From Lunularia cruciata (taxonomy: Eukaryota > Streptophyta > Marchantiopsida > Lunulariales > Lunulariaceae), in assembly GCA_948567375.1 (NCBI GenBank), contig OX419755.1, forward strand, positions 16,993,001 through 17,057,000: a DNA stretch of 64,000 nt, read 5' to 3'. Below the pieces are notes generated by a model. The model did no database searches, was not told the origin of the DNA, and was given only the letters and a program-made list of their open reading frames with translations. Shown here piece after piece: positions 1 through 11,970 of the stretch; the first letter of the stretch is position 1, and each line of letters starts with the position of its first letter. The translations under genes and the position numbers were made by a program.

Positions 1-1899
1 TTTGTCAAAAGCTTAATAATCTCAATAGTGTACGTTTTAGAATCTTTTCTTTACAGTTATAGATTTAAAGCTTAAATATCAACTATCTCCATTTTAGAAT
101 CTTACTTTTGAGTCATCAATTAATAATTTATTATTATTATTATTAATTTATTTCAAGATTTAACTTTTCTTCTATATAAATTATTAAACATCTTTATTGT
201 TTTATTGAATTGTTTCCTTATCTAATAAAGTCTTAGCTTTATGCTTGGCAACAAGGGGTATTCTAGTTAACTCAAGGAGTGGGTTTGTCAAGGAGTGGGT
301 TTATACTCAAGTTGTGCATGACTATAAATTGAATTTTTGCAATCTTGTATTGTATATCTTGTAGATAAACAATAGTATTGTGTGCTTGTGTCAAGTTTAT
401 TTTAGAATTTAGATCTTGTTTAAGTTTTAGACTATATTAGATAAATATTTCAGAGACTTTTGAACCATCGAATAGTGTCCAACTATTAATATGATAACGT
501 AGATTGTCAATGTAATTTATAAAGTTTATTATATATTTATTGATTATAATTTGAGAATAGATTGTGGGGGCAAATGGCTTCTTTTGTTTAGACAACAAGA
601 AATTTCTTCCTTTTCTTATAAACAAAAGAGAAATATGCTGAAGTGTGATTCTAGAGTCTTGCTTTACATTTTTGAACATTAAGAAATATAGCTAAACTCA
701 ACATATTGCATTACAATCATCAGCGTGGAGGAAATATAGTACCTTGGTCTCAAGTGTATGATATTCTTTTGTGTAGTTCAGATCTGGTTTAATTTTAGAT
801 TGAAACAAATAAAATTTAAAAATTCAAATACTTTACAATTCTTGAATTTTCTCAGCCATTACTTAAAATAATTTCAATGGTTGATATAACTTTGGAATTT
901 CTAAGCATATTATTTATTTATTATGCTTTGCAAACACATCGGGAAAAGGCGATAGTGTAGAACACATGAAGCAAACACATTGTGGCAAATAGCTTACTCC
1001 TCTTCAGCATGGAGGAATAATATGGACCCTGATTCTACCATCAAACATTGTCTTCTAGAAAATGACTTACTCTTCTTCTTAGTCATGTTAGATATGATGG
1101 AGGAATACAATGGACCGCGATTCTAGAACTCCACTTTGCACTCTTTAACATGGAAATGGTGGAGTTCAGAATCTTGCTTTGCTATATTGACCATGGAAGA
1201 ATACTTTGCTCTTGGTTTGAGTTTCACATTGTATAGCGTTTCAGAACATGGATCTCTTTCGACATAAATTTATAATACATAATTTAGATAAATGTTTTAT
1301 ATAGTATATTTTGATTTGTAAGTCTAGTTTTTCTTTTCTTTCATGATTTGACGGCTAGTTTATTTTGAAGGGTTATAGATATATTATTTAATTACTATGT
1401 TTCAAAAATATGTAAAATAACTAGACAGAGAAGGAGTTTAATAGCGCATCCATGAAATTTGAGTTATTTGATTCTGAAAGCAAATGGTGAAGTGAAGTGG
1501 GATTCTAAATCTCCTTTCTGTTCTTGAACTTCTCAAGTTCAAGTTCTTTACCTAGCAGGATAGACTAGAACTTTAAGACCCAATGGATAGAGAATATTCA
1601 ATCTCTTTATTAGTTATTGGATCAAATGTCAAAATTTTATAATCTTTCTTCCAATGAAATTAAATTATAGTAGACTACAGTATAACATCTCTTTATAATT
1701 TTTGAATATCCTTTTAGGTTCAGTTTATTATTATATTCTATAAATTTTAATTTATTTTGAAGTTCTTGAACTTGCAAAATATAAGCTTAGATAAACAAGT
1801 TTTTAAGCTTTAATGGTCATATGAAATTTCAGTTATGTAATTTATTAATTTATATTTTATAATAATAATAATATTATTATTATTACTATTCTTATTCTT

Positions 1900-1937
<38 letters not shown>

Positions 1938-2960
1938 TCTTACTTTGTACTACAAGTCAATAAAATGTTTGAGATCTAGAATTGGACAATTGAGTTTACC
2001 ACAAGAATATTTGTGTTCAAGACATGGATATCTGAATTAGAGAATTTTACATGTGAATTCAAAATATGCATATTTTAGTTTATAGATCTGGACATTTGAG
2101 TATATCTGACCTTTCGGATTTCAATGACTTTGTTGCAATGGATATTAAGACTTCGAATGTTGCGTTTAAAGAAACTTCAGTTTTAGTGAATTGTTAGATA
2201 TTTGTCCTCCGCTTATCGGAAGAAGGAGAGGAGAATCATACTTTGTTCATTATATTAATATCTGAACGGATTAAGTATTACGTTAAAAGTATATAAGTCG
2301 AGTTATATGAATTCCGATTAACGAAGAAGATAAAAGTTTATAAGACCTATCAAAGGGAACGAAATATTCTTCATTGACTCATGGAATGAAGTCGTCACTC
2401 AGAAACAGCAAAATGGATTGAATTTGTCTAAATGACATTCAAATACAAATACAGTCACATGTCATGAAATATAGACGTGAACACCAAAACCTAAATCTGG
2501 ATACCGACGCTTTAAACGTGAAGTGTACTTAGGGACTTTTTGGGTAACATAAGTTCAATCTGAGCGCCGGAACAGATGCATTGCACTTTATCGTGAGTGG
2601 ATTGGTCATATTGTACATACATTTTCTACAACTTAGTCTAATATAGGCAGATATGGTAGAATTATGTAGTTATCAGGTAGAGAACTTTGGAGTGATATGC
2701 TGCGGTTGTTTAGTTGGTAATTCAGTTCTCTATTTGGCAACTTCTGACCGTTATGAATATGCTGTACTTGTTGACAATAACCTGATCCTTCCCTCAGCAA
2801 CCCCATCAGGGCAGTAGAGGAAGGCTTAAAATTAAGCGACGATAGGATTGTCTTGTGTTCAGCCCGACTTCTCCGTGGAAAGTTACATTCTCTCCAGAAA
2901 AGGAAGAAAAAGGCGACCGCTTAGGAAAATCGAAGGATGAGAAGACCTCATCAAACCGTA
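1..2960. repeat. Left arm of a long direct duplication (copy 1, cut by window start)
   Basis: Position 1 onward aligns collinearly with 22201 onward, with scattered substitutions and small indels, to about 2960 (matching about 25060). Shared landmarks include the AGCTTAATAAT start, the AT-rich trinucleotide block near 1.86-1.94 kb and the stretch near 2650-2880. I find no credible gene in it: the open frames are short and not conserved between the arms. Because the match is already under way at base 1, the duplication probably extends left of the window. Confidence 0.9.
1856..1937. repeat. AAT/ATT trinucleotide microsatellite
   Basis: Runs of AAT followed by ATT, twice over, forming a potential AT-rich foldback. 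The matching place in the other arm (about 23993-24040) has a shorter version, so the locus has changed length since the duplication. Confidence 0.85.
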
Positions 2961-3075
2961 CAAAGGAGAGACAAAAAAGATAAAAACGAAGGATGGGAAG
3001 ACCTCATCAAACTGTAATCTATAAGTCCTGCAATTGCTACAGTCGCCCAAATGTATCAGATAGGTCGGGCATGAA

Positions 3076-3079
<4 letters not shown>

Positions 3080-3132
<53 letters not shown>
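3080..3132. repeat. (AT)n-(AG)n microsatellite
   Basis: About 37 bp of alternating AT run directly into about 16 bp of AG. Open frames across it that encode runs of Tyr-Ile or Ser-Leu are artefacts of the repeat. Confidence 0.9.
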
Positions 3133-5360
3133 GGGTATATGAGAACAGAAGCCTGATCATGAAGTGCAAATGATCGGTAAGTAAGATGTACATGATTCGC
3201 AATGTTAGAATAGTGAGAATGCATCGAATGTAACTTGAAGCAAAAGCATAATTGAAACAAATTGAGAATAACATATGGATAACAGACTAGTAAACAACAG
3301 TGAAATCAAGAACTCTATGCAACCGATTGCAAGAAACATAAAGCATATAAAGCATATCGCAACACGCGATATAGGACAGGATATAAAGCATATCGCAACA
3401 CGCGAAATAGGACAGGATATAAAGTATATTGCAACAAGCACTATGGACACTTGAGTCCTGAGACGCTAAACAGCAAAGGGAAACAGAAAGCAGCCATAGT
3501 AAACCTTCCTGAAAACACCTGGGACTTCATCCGTGCCTCACTCAGTGCCGAAGTAGCTGAGCAATTGTCAGTACCCTTGTTCCGAGTTTCTGCTCGAAAA
3601 CTCAGGAGTGCCAAGGCAAACTCGGTTGCTCCCCTAAAGTGCCGCTCAAAAGTAGTGAGAATGTCAGAAAGAGAACAGAAGTGGAAGTGTGGAAAGAAAG
3701 GGCAAGCAGAAGTCCAGGCACATAAGTAAGCTCTGGAGTCTTAGTTGCATAATGAGGATGAGTCCAGCAAGAAAAGAATCCACATAAGTAAGATGAGGGA
3801 AGAAATCGAGACATACCTGATGGATCCCTGAAATCACAAACATTCATTAGTAGAGAGAAAGTCCAAGACACAACAATGAGAAACAGTCAAGCAGAGGTTC
3901 GTTAGTGATACGAGAGTGGAGCAAGAAACATCAATTATGCACAGGAAGGGCAAGTAACTGAAACAGGAAAAGCAAAGATGAAGTGAATTAAGGTGCAGTA
4001 TATAACTCTCTATATATTGGTATACGACAACAGAAGCCGTTCCCAGAACGGGTTATCCACAACTCATAAAGTGTAAATGATCGGTAAGCAAGATGTACAT
4101 GATTCACAATGCTAGAATAGTGAGAAATCCACAATGTAGAATGCATAGAATGTAACTTGAAGCAAACGCATAATTGAAACAAATTGACAATAACCTATGG
4201 CTAACAGACTAGTAAACCACCGTGCAATCGAGAACTCTATGCAAACGACTGCAAGAAGTAGGTAACACTATGTAAAAGACTGCCAGTAAGCAGTGCGTGA
4301 ACAATAAAAATAAAAAACATGGGTAAGTGTAAAAGTGTAAGTGTAAAAGTGTAAATGATCGGTAAGCAAGATGTACATGATTCACAATGCTAGAATAGTG
4401 AGAAATCCACAATGTAGAATGCATAGAATGTAACTTGAAGCAAACGCATAATTGAAACAAATTGACAATAACCTATGGCTAACAGACTAGTAAACCACCG
4501 TGCAATCGAGAACTCTATGCAAACGACTGCAAGAAGTAGGTAACACTATGTAAAAGACTGCCAGTAAGTAAGCAGTGCGTGAACAATAAAAATAAAAAAC
4601 ATGGGCTGGAGTCTGGTAGGAACACTGTATACACCAGCGGTCCTATGAATCAGGCAAAGAGCGAAGGATAAATAATAGGGAGGGAATTAGCTAGGGAATG
4701 GAGGAGTGGAACAATGCGAGAGCTATAGGATGGTGTGGCTGCAGAAACCTGTCAAAGTGTAACAGGGTAATGAGAGCAAAGCGGAAAAGGACAGGATATA
4801 AAGTATATCGCAACAAGCACCATGGACGCTTGAGTCCTGAGACACTAAACAGCAAAGGGAAGCAGAAGATGGCCATAGTAAAACCTTCATGAAAACACCT
4901 GCGACTTCATCAGTGCCTCACGCAGTGCCGAAGTAGCAGAGCAATTGTCAGTACCCCTCATACCGAGTTTCTGCTCGCAAACTCATGAGTGCCAAGGCAA
5001 ACTCTGTTGCTCCCCTAAAGTGCTGCTCAAAAGTAATGGGAATGTCAAAAAGAACAGAGGTGGAAGTGTGGAAAGCAAGGGCAAGCAAAAGTGCAAGCAC
5101 ACACTGAAGTGCTGGAGTCTTAGCTGCAAAATGAGGATCAGTCCAGAAAGAAAAGAATCCACATGAGTAAGATGAGGGAAGAAAACGGAACATACCTGAT
5201 GGATCCCTGAAATCACAAACCTTCATTAGTAGAGAGAAAATCCAGGACACAACAATGAGAAAGAGTCAAGCACAGGTTCGCTAGTGATACGAGAGTGGAG
5301 CAAGAAAACTTCAGCGCTGCACGGGAAGGGGACGAGTCAACTGAAACGGGAAAAGCAGTG
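3131..5360. repeat. Complex local tandem duplication, present only beside copy 1
   Basis: Two imperfect units of about 0.9-1.3 kb. Unit 1 (about 3131-4000) and unit 2 (about 4010-5360) share a block around GATCGGTAAG (3170 and 4080) and a later block beginning TTGAGTCCTGAGAC (3452 and 4830). Unit 2 has an internal duplication of period 278 bp (4081 against 4359). A 36-bp repeat occurs about 2.3 times at 3349-3434. Short frames in each unit share the first few residues but diverge by frameshift, so I do not call a gene. This block has no counterpart in the second arm. Confidence 0.85.
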
Positions 5361-5410
5361 GTGAAGTGAATTAAGGTCAAGGTGAAGTATACAGTATATA
5401 TATGAATTCA

Positions 5411-5700
5411 GAAGTCAAGAAGGACTCCCAAACAACAGTATGGTATACAGGCCTCAGGGAAAAACTACTGGTGGGCTTGAACTTGAGCTCCCCGCCTGGC
5501 AGAAAGCAGGGATGTTCTTAAGTCTCTATCGTCTATAGTCTCTATAACTCTCTCTCTATATATATATAGAAGTCAAGTAGGACTCCCAAACAACAGTAGT
5601 GTATACAAGCCTCCGGGAAAAACTACTGGTGGGCTTGAACTTGAGCTCCCCGCCTGGCAGAAAGCAGGGATGTTCTTAAGTCTCTATCGTCTATAGTCTC
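5411..5700. repeat. 158-bp direct tandem repeat, two copies
   Basis: The segment beginning GAAGTCAAG at 5411 recurs at 5569 with few changes. It includes a GC-richer core (GAGCTCCCCGCCTGGCAG) and ends GTCTATAGTCTCTA. The copies are separated by a short CT/TA-rich run. There is no coding potential; origin unknown. Confidence 0.9.
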
Positions 5701-6165
5701 TACCCTAAACCCTTAACTAAGCCCATGATAAGGATGGAAATTATTTTCATGTGTAAGACAGAGCGAAATCCAACAAAGAACAACGAATTGGGCATGCACT
5801 CTAACCCGGGAAATCCACTAAATCAGCTAAAATGGAAATAATCCAAACCAGATATAATGAGATTGAAACTATCAAGTGAAGAACTGAAGACAAATGCAAT
5901 TGTGAAAACTCTAAATCATCCATGTAACTAGAAAATGTGCATATCATCCAAGACATGACTCGATTATGAATGAACCCATATATTATGAACTTACCTGTCC
6001 TAATCCCACTATTGTAACTGTCTTAATCCGAATATTGTAGCGGGGCCTGAATGTTATGTAAAGAATCAGAATAATCTGTTTCAAGATAAAACAAAGAGGC
6101 GGCTGAACACAAGCCCCGCCATCGCGATCTCACAGTGTGTATATATAAATAAAACACTTTACCAA
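5701..6165. other. No feature recognised
   Basis: Between the 158-bp repeats and the first recognisable LRR remnant. It starts with a single CCCTAAACCC motif, which is too short to be called interstitial telomeric DNA. No long frame, RNA gene or repeat was seen. Confidence 0.6.
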
Positions 6166-9100
6166 TTACTGGAATTGCCTGATTGCATCAAGTAGCACCT
6201 GTTCTTGGGCACGTCTATATATATATAACTTCTGCAATTGCAGGAGTTGTCCGAGTGTATCAAATAAAGCTTGGAGATTCAAGCGCGAACAGATGTTCGC
6301 GGCCATATCGCGAACATCTGTATAACTTTTGCAATAGCAGGAGTTGCCAGAGTGTATCAAATCAAGCTTGAATGTTCAAGCACGAACAGATGTTTAAGTC
6401 CTGCATGTGCTCGAGCTGCCCGAGTGTATCTGGTAACGTCCACAGGTTCCCGCATTCATAGATCTCTAGGACTCCAATTGCCGGAGTTGCCCGAGGGTAC
6501 CACCCAGTGGGGCGTGCAAGTTCGGGCGCGACTCCCCTGCATAAGCCCTACAGTGGCTGGAGTTGCCGAGTGTATTTGGTAGAGCCTGTGGTTGGGGCGC
6601 CCGCGGATCCTTAACAACCAAGGTCGCCGAAGTTGGCCTAGTGTATACGGCATGTTGCAGGAGTTGCCCTAGTGTATATGGTAGAACTCGCAGGTTTGGT
6701 CCCTCGAGTTGTCCAATTATACCAGATAGAGCCCGTAGGGATCGGGCACTCGAGCCTCTTTAACAGATACAATCGCTAGAGTTGCCCGAGTGTCTCCAGT
6801 AGAACTTGCAAGTTCGGTCACCGGAGTATCTTTAGCTTTTACAGTTGCTGGAGAGGTCCGAGTCCGTCTCTCTCCATGTCCCCCGCATTTGCAGTTGTTG
6901 GACTTGCCAGTTGCCGTAGGTTCGGGCACAGCATATCCGGTAAAGCCTCCAAGTTCAGGCACAACAGTATTCGTAACCACTACCCAGAACCACTTCAATT
7001 GCCGAAGTTGCCCAGACGCAGAGCTTGAGCCTGCAGGTTCAAGCGCGACTCTACCCGTAAATTTTCTAATGCAGATTCTGGCAGCACAATATTCATCGCT
7101 GGAGTTGCCGGAGCATATCAGGTTCGGGCACGACACCATCCGTTGTCTATCCGTATCCATCGCACGTGTCGCCCGAGCTCCGGTAGAGCTTGCACCGATA
7201 GAGCCTCCAAGCTCGAGCGCGATCATTTACATAAATGCTCCAATGGCCTGAGTTGTCCGAGCGAAGCCGATGGAGACTACAGCCTAAGGCACGACTGTAT
7301 CTCTAAGTCCGTCAATTCGGTAGGGCTTGCAGATTCGGGCACGAAACTATCCCTAAGGTCTCCACCAGCCGGAGTTTGCCGACCGTTTCCGGTAGAGTTT
7401 GCAAGTTCGGTTCACTAATGTACCTGTAAGCTCCCCAAACCCCGGAGTTGCCCCACCTTATCCGGTTGAGCCTGCAGGTTCGGGCACGAATGTATCTATA
7501 ACGTCTCCAACCCCTGGAGATGCCCCACCGCATCCGGTAGAGCCTGCAGGTTCGGGCACGAATGTATCTGTAACGTCTCCAACCCCTGGAGATGCCCCAC
7601 CGTATCCGGTAGAGCCTGCAGGTTCGGGCACGAATGTATCTGTAAGCTCCCCAACCGCTGGAGTTACCCCACCGTATCCGGTAGAGCCTGCAGGTTCGGG
7701 CACGAATGTATCTCTAAGCTCCCCAACCGCTGGAGTTACCCCACCGTATCCGGTAGAGTCTGCAGGTTCGGGCACGAATGTATCAGTAACGTCTCCAACC
7801 TCTGGAGTTGCCCCACCGTATCCGGTAGAGCCTGCAGGTTCGGGCACGAATGTATCTCTAAGCTCCCCAACCGCTGGAGTTGCCCCAACGTATCCGGTAG
7901 AGCTTGCAGGTTCGGGCACGAATGTATCAGTAACGTCTCCAACCTCTAGAGTTGCCCCACCGTATCCGGTAGAGCCTGCAGGTTCGGGCACGAATGTATC
8001 TGTAACCTCCCCAACCGCTGGAGTTGCCCCACCGTATCCGGTAGAGCCTGCAGGCACGAATGTATCAGTAACGTCTCTAACCTCTGGAGTTGCCCCACCG
8101 TATCCGGTAGAGCCTGCAGGTTCGGGCACGAATGTATCTGTAACCTCCCCAACCCCTGGAGTTGCCCCACCGCATCCGGTAGAGCCTGCAGGTTCGGGCA
8201 CGAATGTATCAATAACGTCTCCAACCGCTGGAGTTGCCCCACCGTATCCGGTAGAGCCTGCAGGTTCGGGCACGAATGTATCTGTAACCTCCACAACCGT
8301 TGGAGTTGCCCCACCGTATCCGGTAGAGCCTGCAGGTTCGGGCACGAATGTATCTCTAACCTCCCCAACCGCTGGAGTTGCCCCACCGTATCCGGTAGAG
8401 CCTGCAGGTTCGGGCACGAATGTATCTGTAACATCCCCAACCGCTGGAGTTGCCCCACCGTATCTGGTAGAGCCTGCAGGTTCGGGCACGAATGTAGCTC
8501 TAACCTCCACAACCGCTGGAGTTGCCCCACCGTATCCAGTAGAGCCTGCAGGTTCGGGCACGAATGTATCTGTAAGCTCCCCAACCCCTGGAGTTGCCCC
8601 ACCGTATCTATCAGAGCCTGGGCTTGTGGACAGTCCCGCAAAACTAGATGGGTTAGCTTGGATAAAACCTGCAACCGAGTGTTTGGTCAGTGCGAACAGA
8701 AGCCACTGTACCAACCACCAACTAAACAAGCCAACCTACGAAACAGGTTTTTGCTTCGGCTTCCCTCCGCATCCGAGTGTACTTCCCCTCGTAGCGACTC
8801 TCTCTTTCGTTTGCCTCCTACTTGAACATCCTCCCTTTCTGTTCCAATAGTCTTCAAGTGTGTCTTCATTGGTTCAGGATCTGCTTCTTTTAACGAGTTG
8901 GCCAAGGAACCCCGAATGTGCAAGACGACCAACTTCTCATAGGTGGAAGGTGTCAATACGGTATCCTCCGCCCCCTCCCAATGGAGCATTACAAGGTTCC
9001 GTGGTAATTGGAGATGCTCTCTTTTACACTGATTGCATCCAGAGATCTTCCGGTGTCCTCGGACAACCAAATACCGTAACCCATGTAGTTCAGACATTGG

Positions 9101-9645
9101 TCTCCATTTATTCCACATGTCGCAACAACCTCTTTTGTACTCAACCACCTCCGATGTCGGTTCGATAACATAGGCAACCACTTTCTCCAATGATGAAACT
9201 CTCTGGTTCCAAAGACGTCAAACAGTATTAGGAAAGGGCGTCATGGTTTGATATCAAGAATCTCACTCAGTGTATGAGCCATATGTCTAGAATACATATC
9301 TACAGATGCCTCCACCATAGACCATGATATATTTTGCACGACCAAGCCCCAGGTAGACGTCGACACATTCTAACTCTCACTACTGTTTGGAGTGACTGGA
9401 AACAAAGTCATGAAGGGAGAAAACATGCTTCGGAGGGGAACTTCCACAGATACCTGGTGAGCATATCCAGACATAGTCGTTGTGCATTGTGGCGTCCTCA
9501 TTGCCATTAGTCTCCCCATATCTTTTGCGATCCTCGTACCGAGTGTCCAGAGAAGTTCGTGCATTCGGGGTTGAAATGGTGAATTGTCATCCTGCTTATC
9601 ATCATATACAAGGGATCTGTCCACCAGCGTTTGCCACCCCACAAG
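6166..9645 (-). pseudogene. Hydrolase-NLR copy 1: 5'-truncated NB-ARC/LRR pseudogene
   Basis: Reads right to left. It keeps the end of the NB-ARC region (from GWQTLVDRSL through the MHE motif in RMHELLWTLG, identical to copy 2), the NB-ARC/LRR linker, and an LRR array of 72-bp units to about 7440. Increasingly decayed LRR DNA follows to about 6166. The hydrolase and the P-loop half of NB-ARC are absent: at about 9643 the match to copy 2 (about 29077) stops and gypsy-type sequence begins. Lesions compared with copy 2 are an Arg-to-stop at 8687-8689, a Gln-to-stop at 7946-7948, Gln-to-stop changes near 7736 and 7664, a 6-bp deletion in one LRR near 8050, and a 15-bp deletion in the linker near 9131. 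Near-identity elsewhere shows a recent duplication. The long plus-strand frame over the LRRs is a by-product of the repeat. Confidence 0.9.
7440..8612 (-). repeat. 72-bp LRR minisatellite, copy 1
   Basis: About 16 near-identical 72-bp units, each encoding one 24-residue LRR on the minus strand (pattern LxxLxIHSCPNLQALPDTVGQLQ). Units begin on the plus strand with CCTGCAGGTTCGGGCACG. Because 72 is a multiple of three, a frame free of stops in one unit stays open across the array, which explains long open frames in three different frames here. Confidence 0.93.
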
Positions 9646-9976
9646 TTGTTCCCACAAGGATACAGGTTGGATTTGACAAGAAATGAAGAACAAATGTCAC
9701 AATATCACTAGTTATCTATTCTTGCATGTTTAACTCTTGGGCAGAAACCACTCCCAAAGAAGGTAGGGATACCATAATGGCATCCTACAAAAAAGAGAAA
9801 TTAACAACTCAATCAAAAGATATAATCTAACAAGCCCTTGATAGTGGAAGTATACTTCATGCTGAAGGTCTCTTCCTCTTGAAGAGCCTCTTTTACCTTG
9901 GTAGCTAGTCCCTTCTTGCATGTATATTTCACCCCAAAAGTTGGTTTGCAAGTTTAAGGTTCTTTTACTTTGATGC
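9646..9976. mobile_element. Family-X retroelement fragment, left part
   Basis: From about 9646 the sequence matches 40453-40775 closely (AAGTTGTTCCCA..., TTGGATTTGACAAG..., CACTCCCAAAGA), with the same block recognisable in weaker form near 48.3 and 54.4 kb. It adjoins gypsy pol remnants elsewhere, so it is probably untranslated retroelement DNA. It replaces the missing 5' half of the NLR pseudogene. It is split by the solo LTR that follows. Confidence 0.8.
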
Positions 9977-10718
9977 TGTAATACTCCGAGAACAAGAGAT
10001 GAGAGAAAACACAGATTAAACACTCAACATTTGGTGCCCCAAAGGAGCACCTTCTCTTTATTATATAAACAAAGAGGATATCTCCCAAGGAAGCTCCACC
10101 GTAGGATTAGGCACACAGATACGTGACATGTCATCAAGCTCCACCCTTGGATTACTTACTTGGATGTGTGACAAGTTGGTCTAAGTCCTATCTAGTTGGT
10201 CAAACAAGCTTTGACCGGAGGGAATCCTTTAGGGAATCTTCTTGTAGGAGTCTCAGAATCATGTAAGGTACCGTTGGAAAGCTCTCAACGAGACAAACCA
10301 GGGGAGAGGGAAGGCCAACCTTTTTCCCTTTGGGAAGGGGGGGAGGAGAATTTGCACATTTTTTAGGCCTAATTCATCCATTTAGGCCTCCAAAATTGCC
10401 TTCAAAGATTTCTGGCATATTTCAGTTCCTACTCTATTAGTAGAAGTCCCCTTTTGGTGATACCTCTTTCTAATCTGTTTAGTCAATCATGTGTAACATC
10501 CTTCCAGATGCTACCAAACCAATTCTCACCTTTAAATCATATGTCTAGCTATTGGTTCTAAGGTTCTCAAGTCTATTCTGGTTTTTGCTCTATTAGTAGA
10601 AGTACTCTTTTAGTGATACTTCTATCTGATCTATTTTTACCATCATGTATAACATCATTCTAGATGTTACCAAACCAAATTTCACATCTAGATCATATGG
10701 CTAGCTTGTGGTGTTACA
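9977..10718 (+). mobile_element. Solo LTR (family LTR1), complete, 742 bp
   Basis: Begins TGTAATAC and ends GTGTTACA, which are short inverted termini with the TG...CA ends of an LTR. It is flanked by GATGC and GGTGC, a 5-bp target duplication with one mismatch. The empty site is in the same window: at about 40770-40782 the uninterrupted sequence reads TTTGATGCCTTCATTG. No internal domain adjoins it, so it is a solo LTR nested in family X. Confidence 0.88.
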
Positions 10719-10990
10719 GGTGCCATCATTGATCGTGCTCATCTCTTCCCAAAAATGCAATCCCAACAACATCCAAAATCATCTATCTACTTGGATTTTC
10801 TATTCTATGGTACTCTCAATGCTCTTTCTTCCCAAAACCCTTCCTCACATTGACTAGCTTGTTTAGATGTCAAAGGTAGCTTTCTTGATAATATGTGAAT
10901 TTCCTACCTAAGTACTCAAGCACTCATTCATGTTGAATATCAAGGGTAACTTCCCTGATTCAATGCAAATTTCATAATAAGATACTCAAA
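10719..10990. mobile_element. Family-X retroelement fragment, right part
   Basis: Continues the match to 40776-40985 immediately after the solo LTR and diverges after the shared ACTCAAGCACT. A weaker match continues toward 11050 in the manner of 48.75-48.85 kb. Confidence 0.75.
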
Positions 10991-11143
10991 CACACACTCC
11001 TAATGCAAGATTCCTAACCTCTACTTAACCAAGTATGCAATCAAGATGTAAGAAAAAGCAATACAACACAAAGACTTGGAAGCAATGTTTGAGATAAATA
11101 CTTTGTTCATAAAAGAAGTGGACATTTATTCTATGGGTTAGAA

Positions 11144-11231
<88 letters not shown>

Positions 11232-11879
11232 CTCTTAACTATCAACTAAAGAAGATCAATGGTTGAGGATGCTCATAATCTCTTACCCCACTAAATGATA
11301 ATCTTCACTTATTGATTTGATCCTAAGTGCAATTAAGGAGTGATTTCACCACCATTACCAATGGAGGACAAAGATGATGTTTTAATAGCATTGTTGTAAT
11401 AATATATAATGAGGAGAACTACTCCTCCTTGTTTATTGTACAAGTGACTACTCTCCTTAAATCATCAACTACAAAAATGGTCCTAAGTCAAAAAGTACTT
11501 CTAGACAAAGGTATATATCAAGGCAAGGATAGAGTTTGAGGCCAAAGAGAACTTCATGCTGAGGATGCATTTTATACTTAATATATTTATTCCTACTTTC
11601 TTTAGGCTAACAATTATCCTCTTCCTAACATGTATTGCAAAGAGCTACCTTTTCTCTAGCAAATTTTAATTAAAAATTCTTCTTTTTCCTCATACCCTAC
11701 AATTTCTAAAAGTAGTGCTTTCAAGCCTCTTCAAACTTCTTCATTGCATGCTCCATCTACTTATTGGCTAGTTGTTGTAATCATTCATTTGAGTATGTCT
11801 TTGCGGTCAAAGCATGTACTTTAGATTGGGAATCTTGTGCCTTCAATTTCTTCAAGGAGACTTCCACTATCTCCTTCAT
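10991..11879. other. Intergenic, retroelement-like, no gene; contains a long (TA)n
   Basis: No credible coding frame. A perfect (TA)n microsatellite of about 83 bp lies at 11147-11229. The rest is AT-rich and ends where the chromovirus 5' LTR begins. Confidence 0.6.
11147..11229. repeat. (TA)n microsatellite
   Basis: Uninterrupted alternating TA, the longest simple repeat in the window and likely to vary in length between individuals. Confidence 0.95.
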
Positions 11880-11970
11880 TGTAACAATATGGAGTTTAGT
11901 GACGTAGTTAGTAAAGCTAACAAAGTAGAGAATAAGCCAAATTAACCTAGAATATTCCAAAAGCATCTAG

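Noticed and set aside
2883-3260. Frame encoding runs of Tyr-Ile
   Set aside because: Translation of an (AT)n microsatellite.
3451-3729. 92-codon plus-strand frame with a partner at 4835
   Set aside because: The duplicate is frameshifted and stops early, and there is no domain; the shared residues reflect DNA duplication.
5561-5640. tRNA-derived SINE, from the phrase GGGCTTGAAC
   Set aside because: The B-box resemblance is weak, there is no A box at the right spacing, and no poly-A or T-rich tail.
5702-5711. Interstitial telomere repeat CCCTAAACCC
   Set aside because: Only about one and a half units; expected by chance.
7440-8612. CRISPR-like regular array
   Set aside because: Repeats are contiguous 72-bp coding units without spacers, in a plant genome.
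7399-8850. Plus-strand 483-codon open frame with 24-residue Pro/Ser/Thr repeats
   Set aside because: It is antisense to the LRR array. A 72-bp repeat without stops in a frame stays open by arithmetic, and two minus-strand frames are open as well. The LRR frame has a known fold and continues NB-ARC, so it is the real one.
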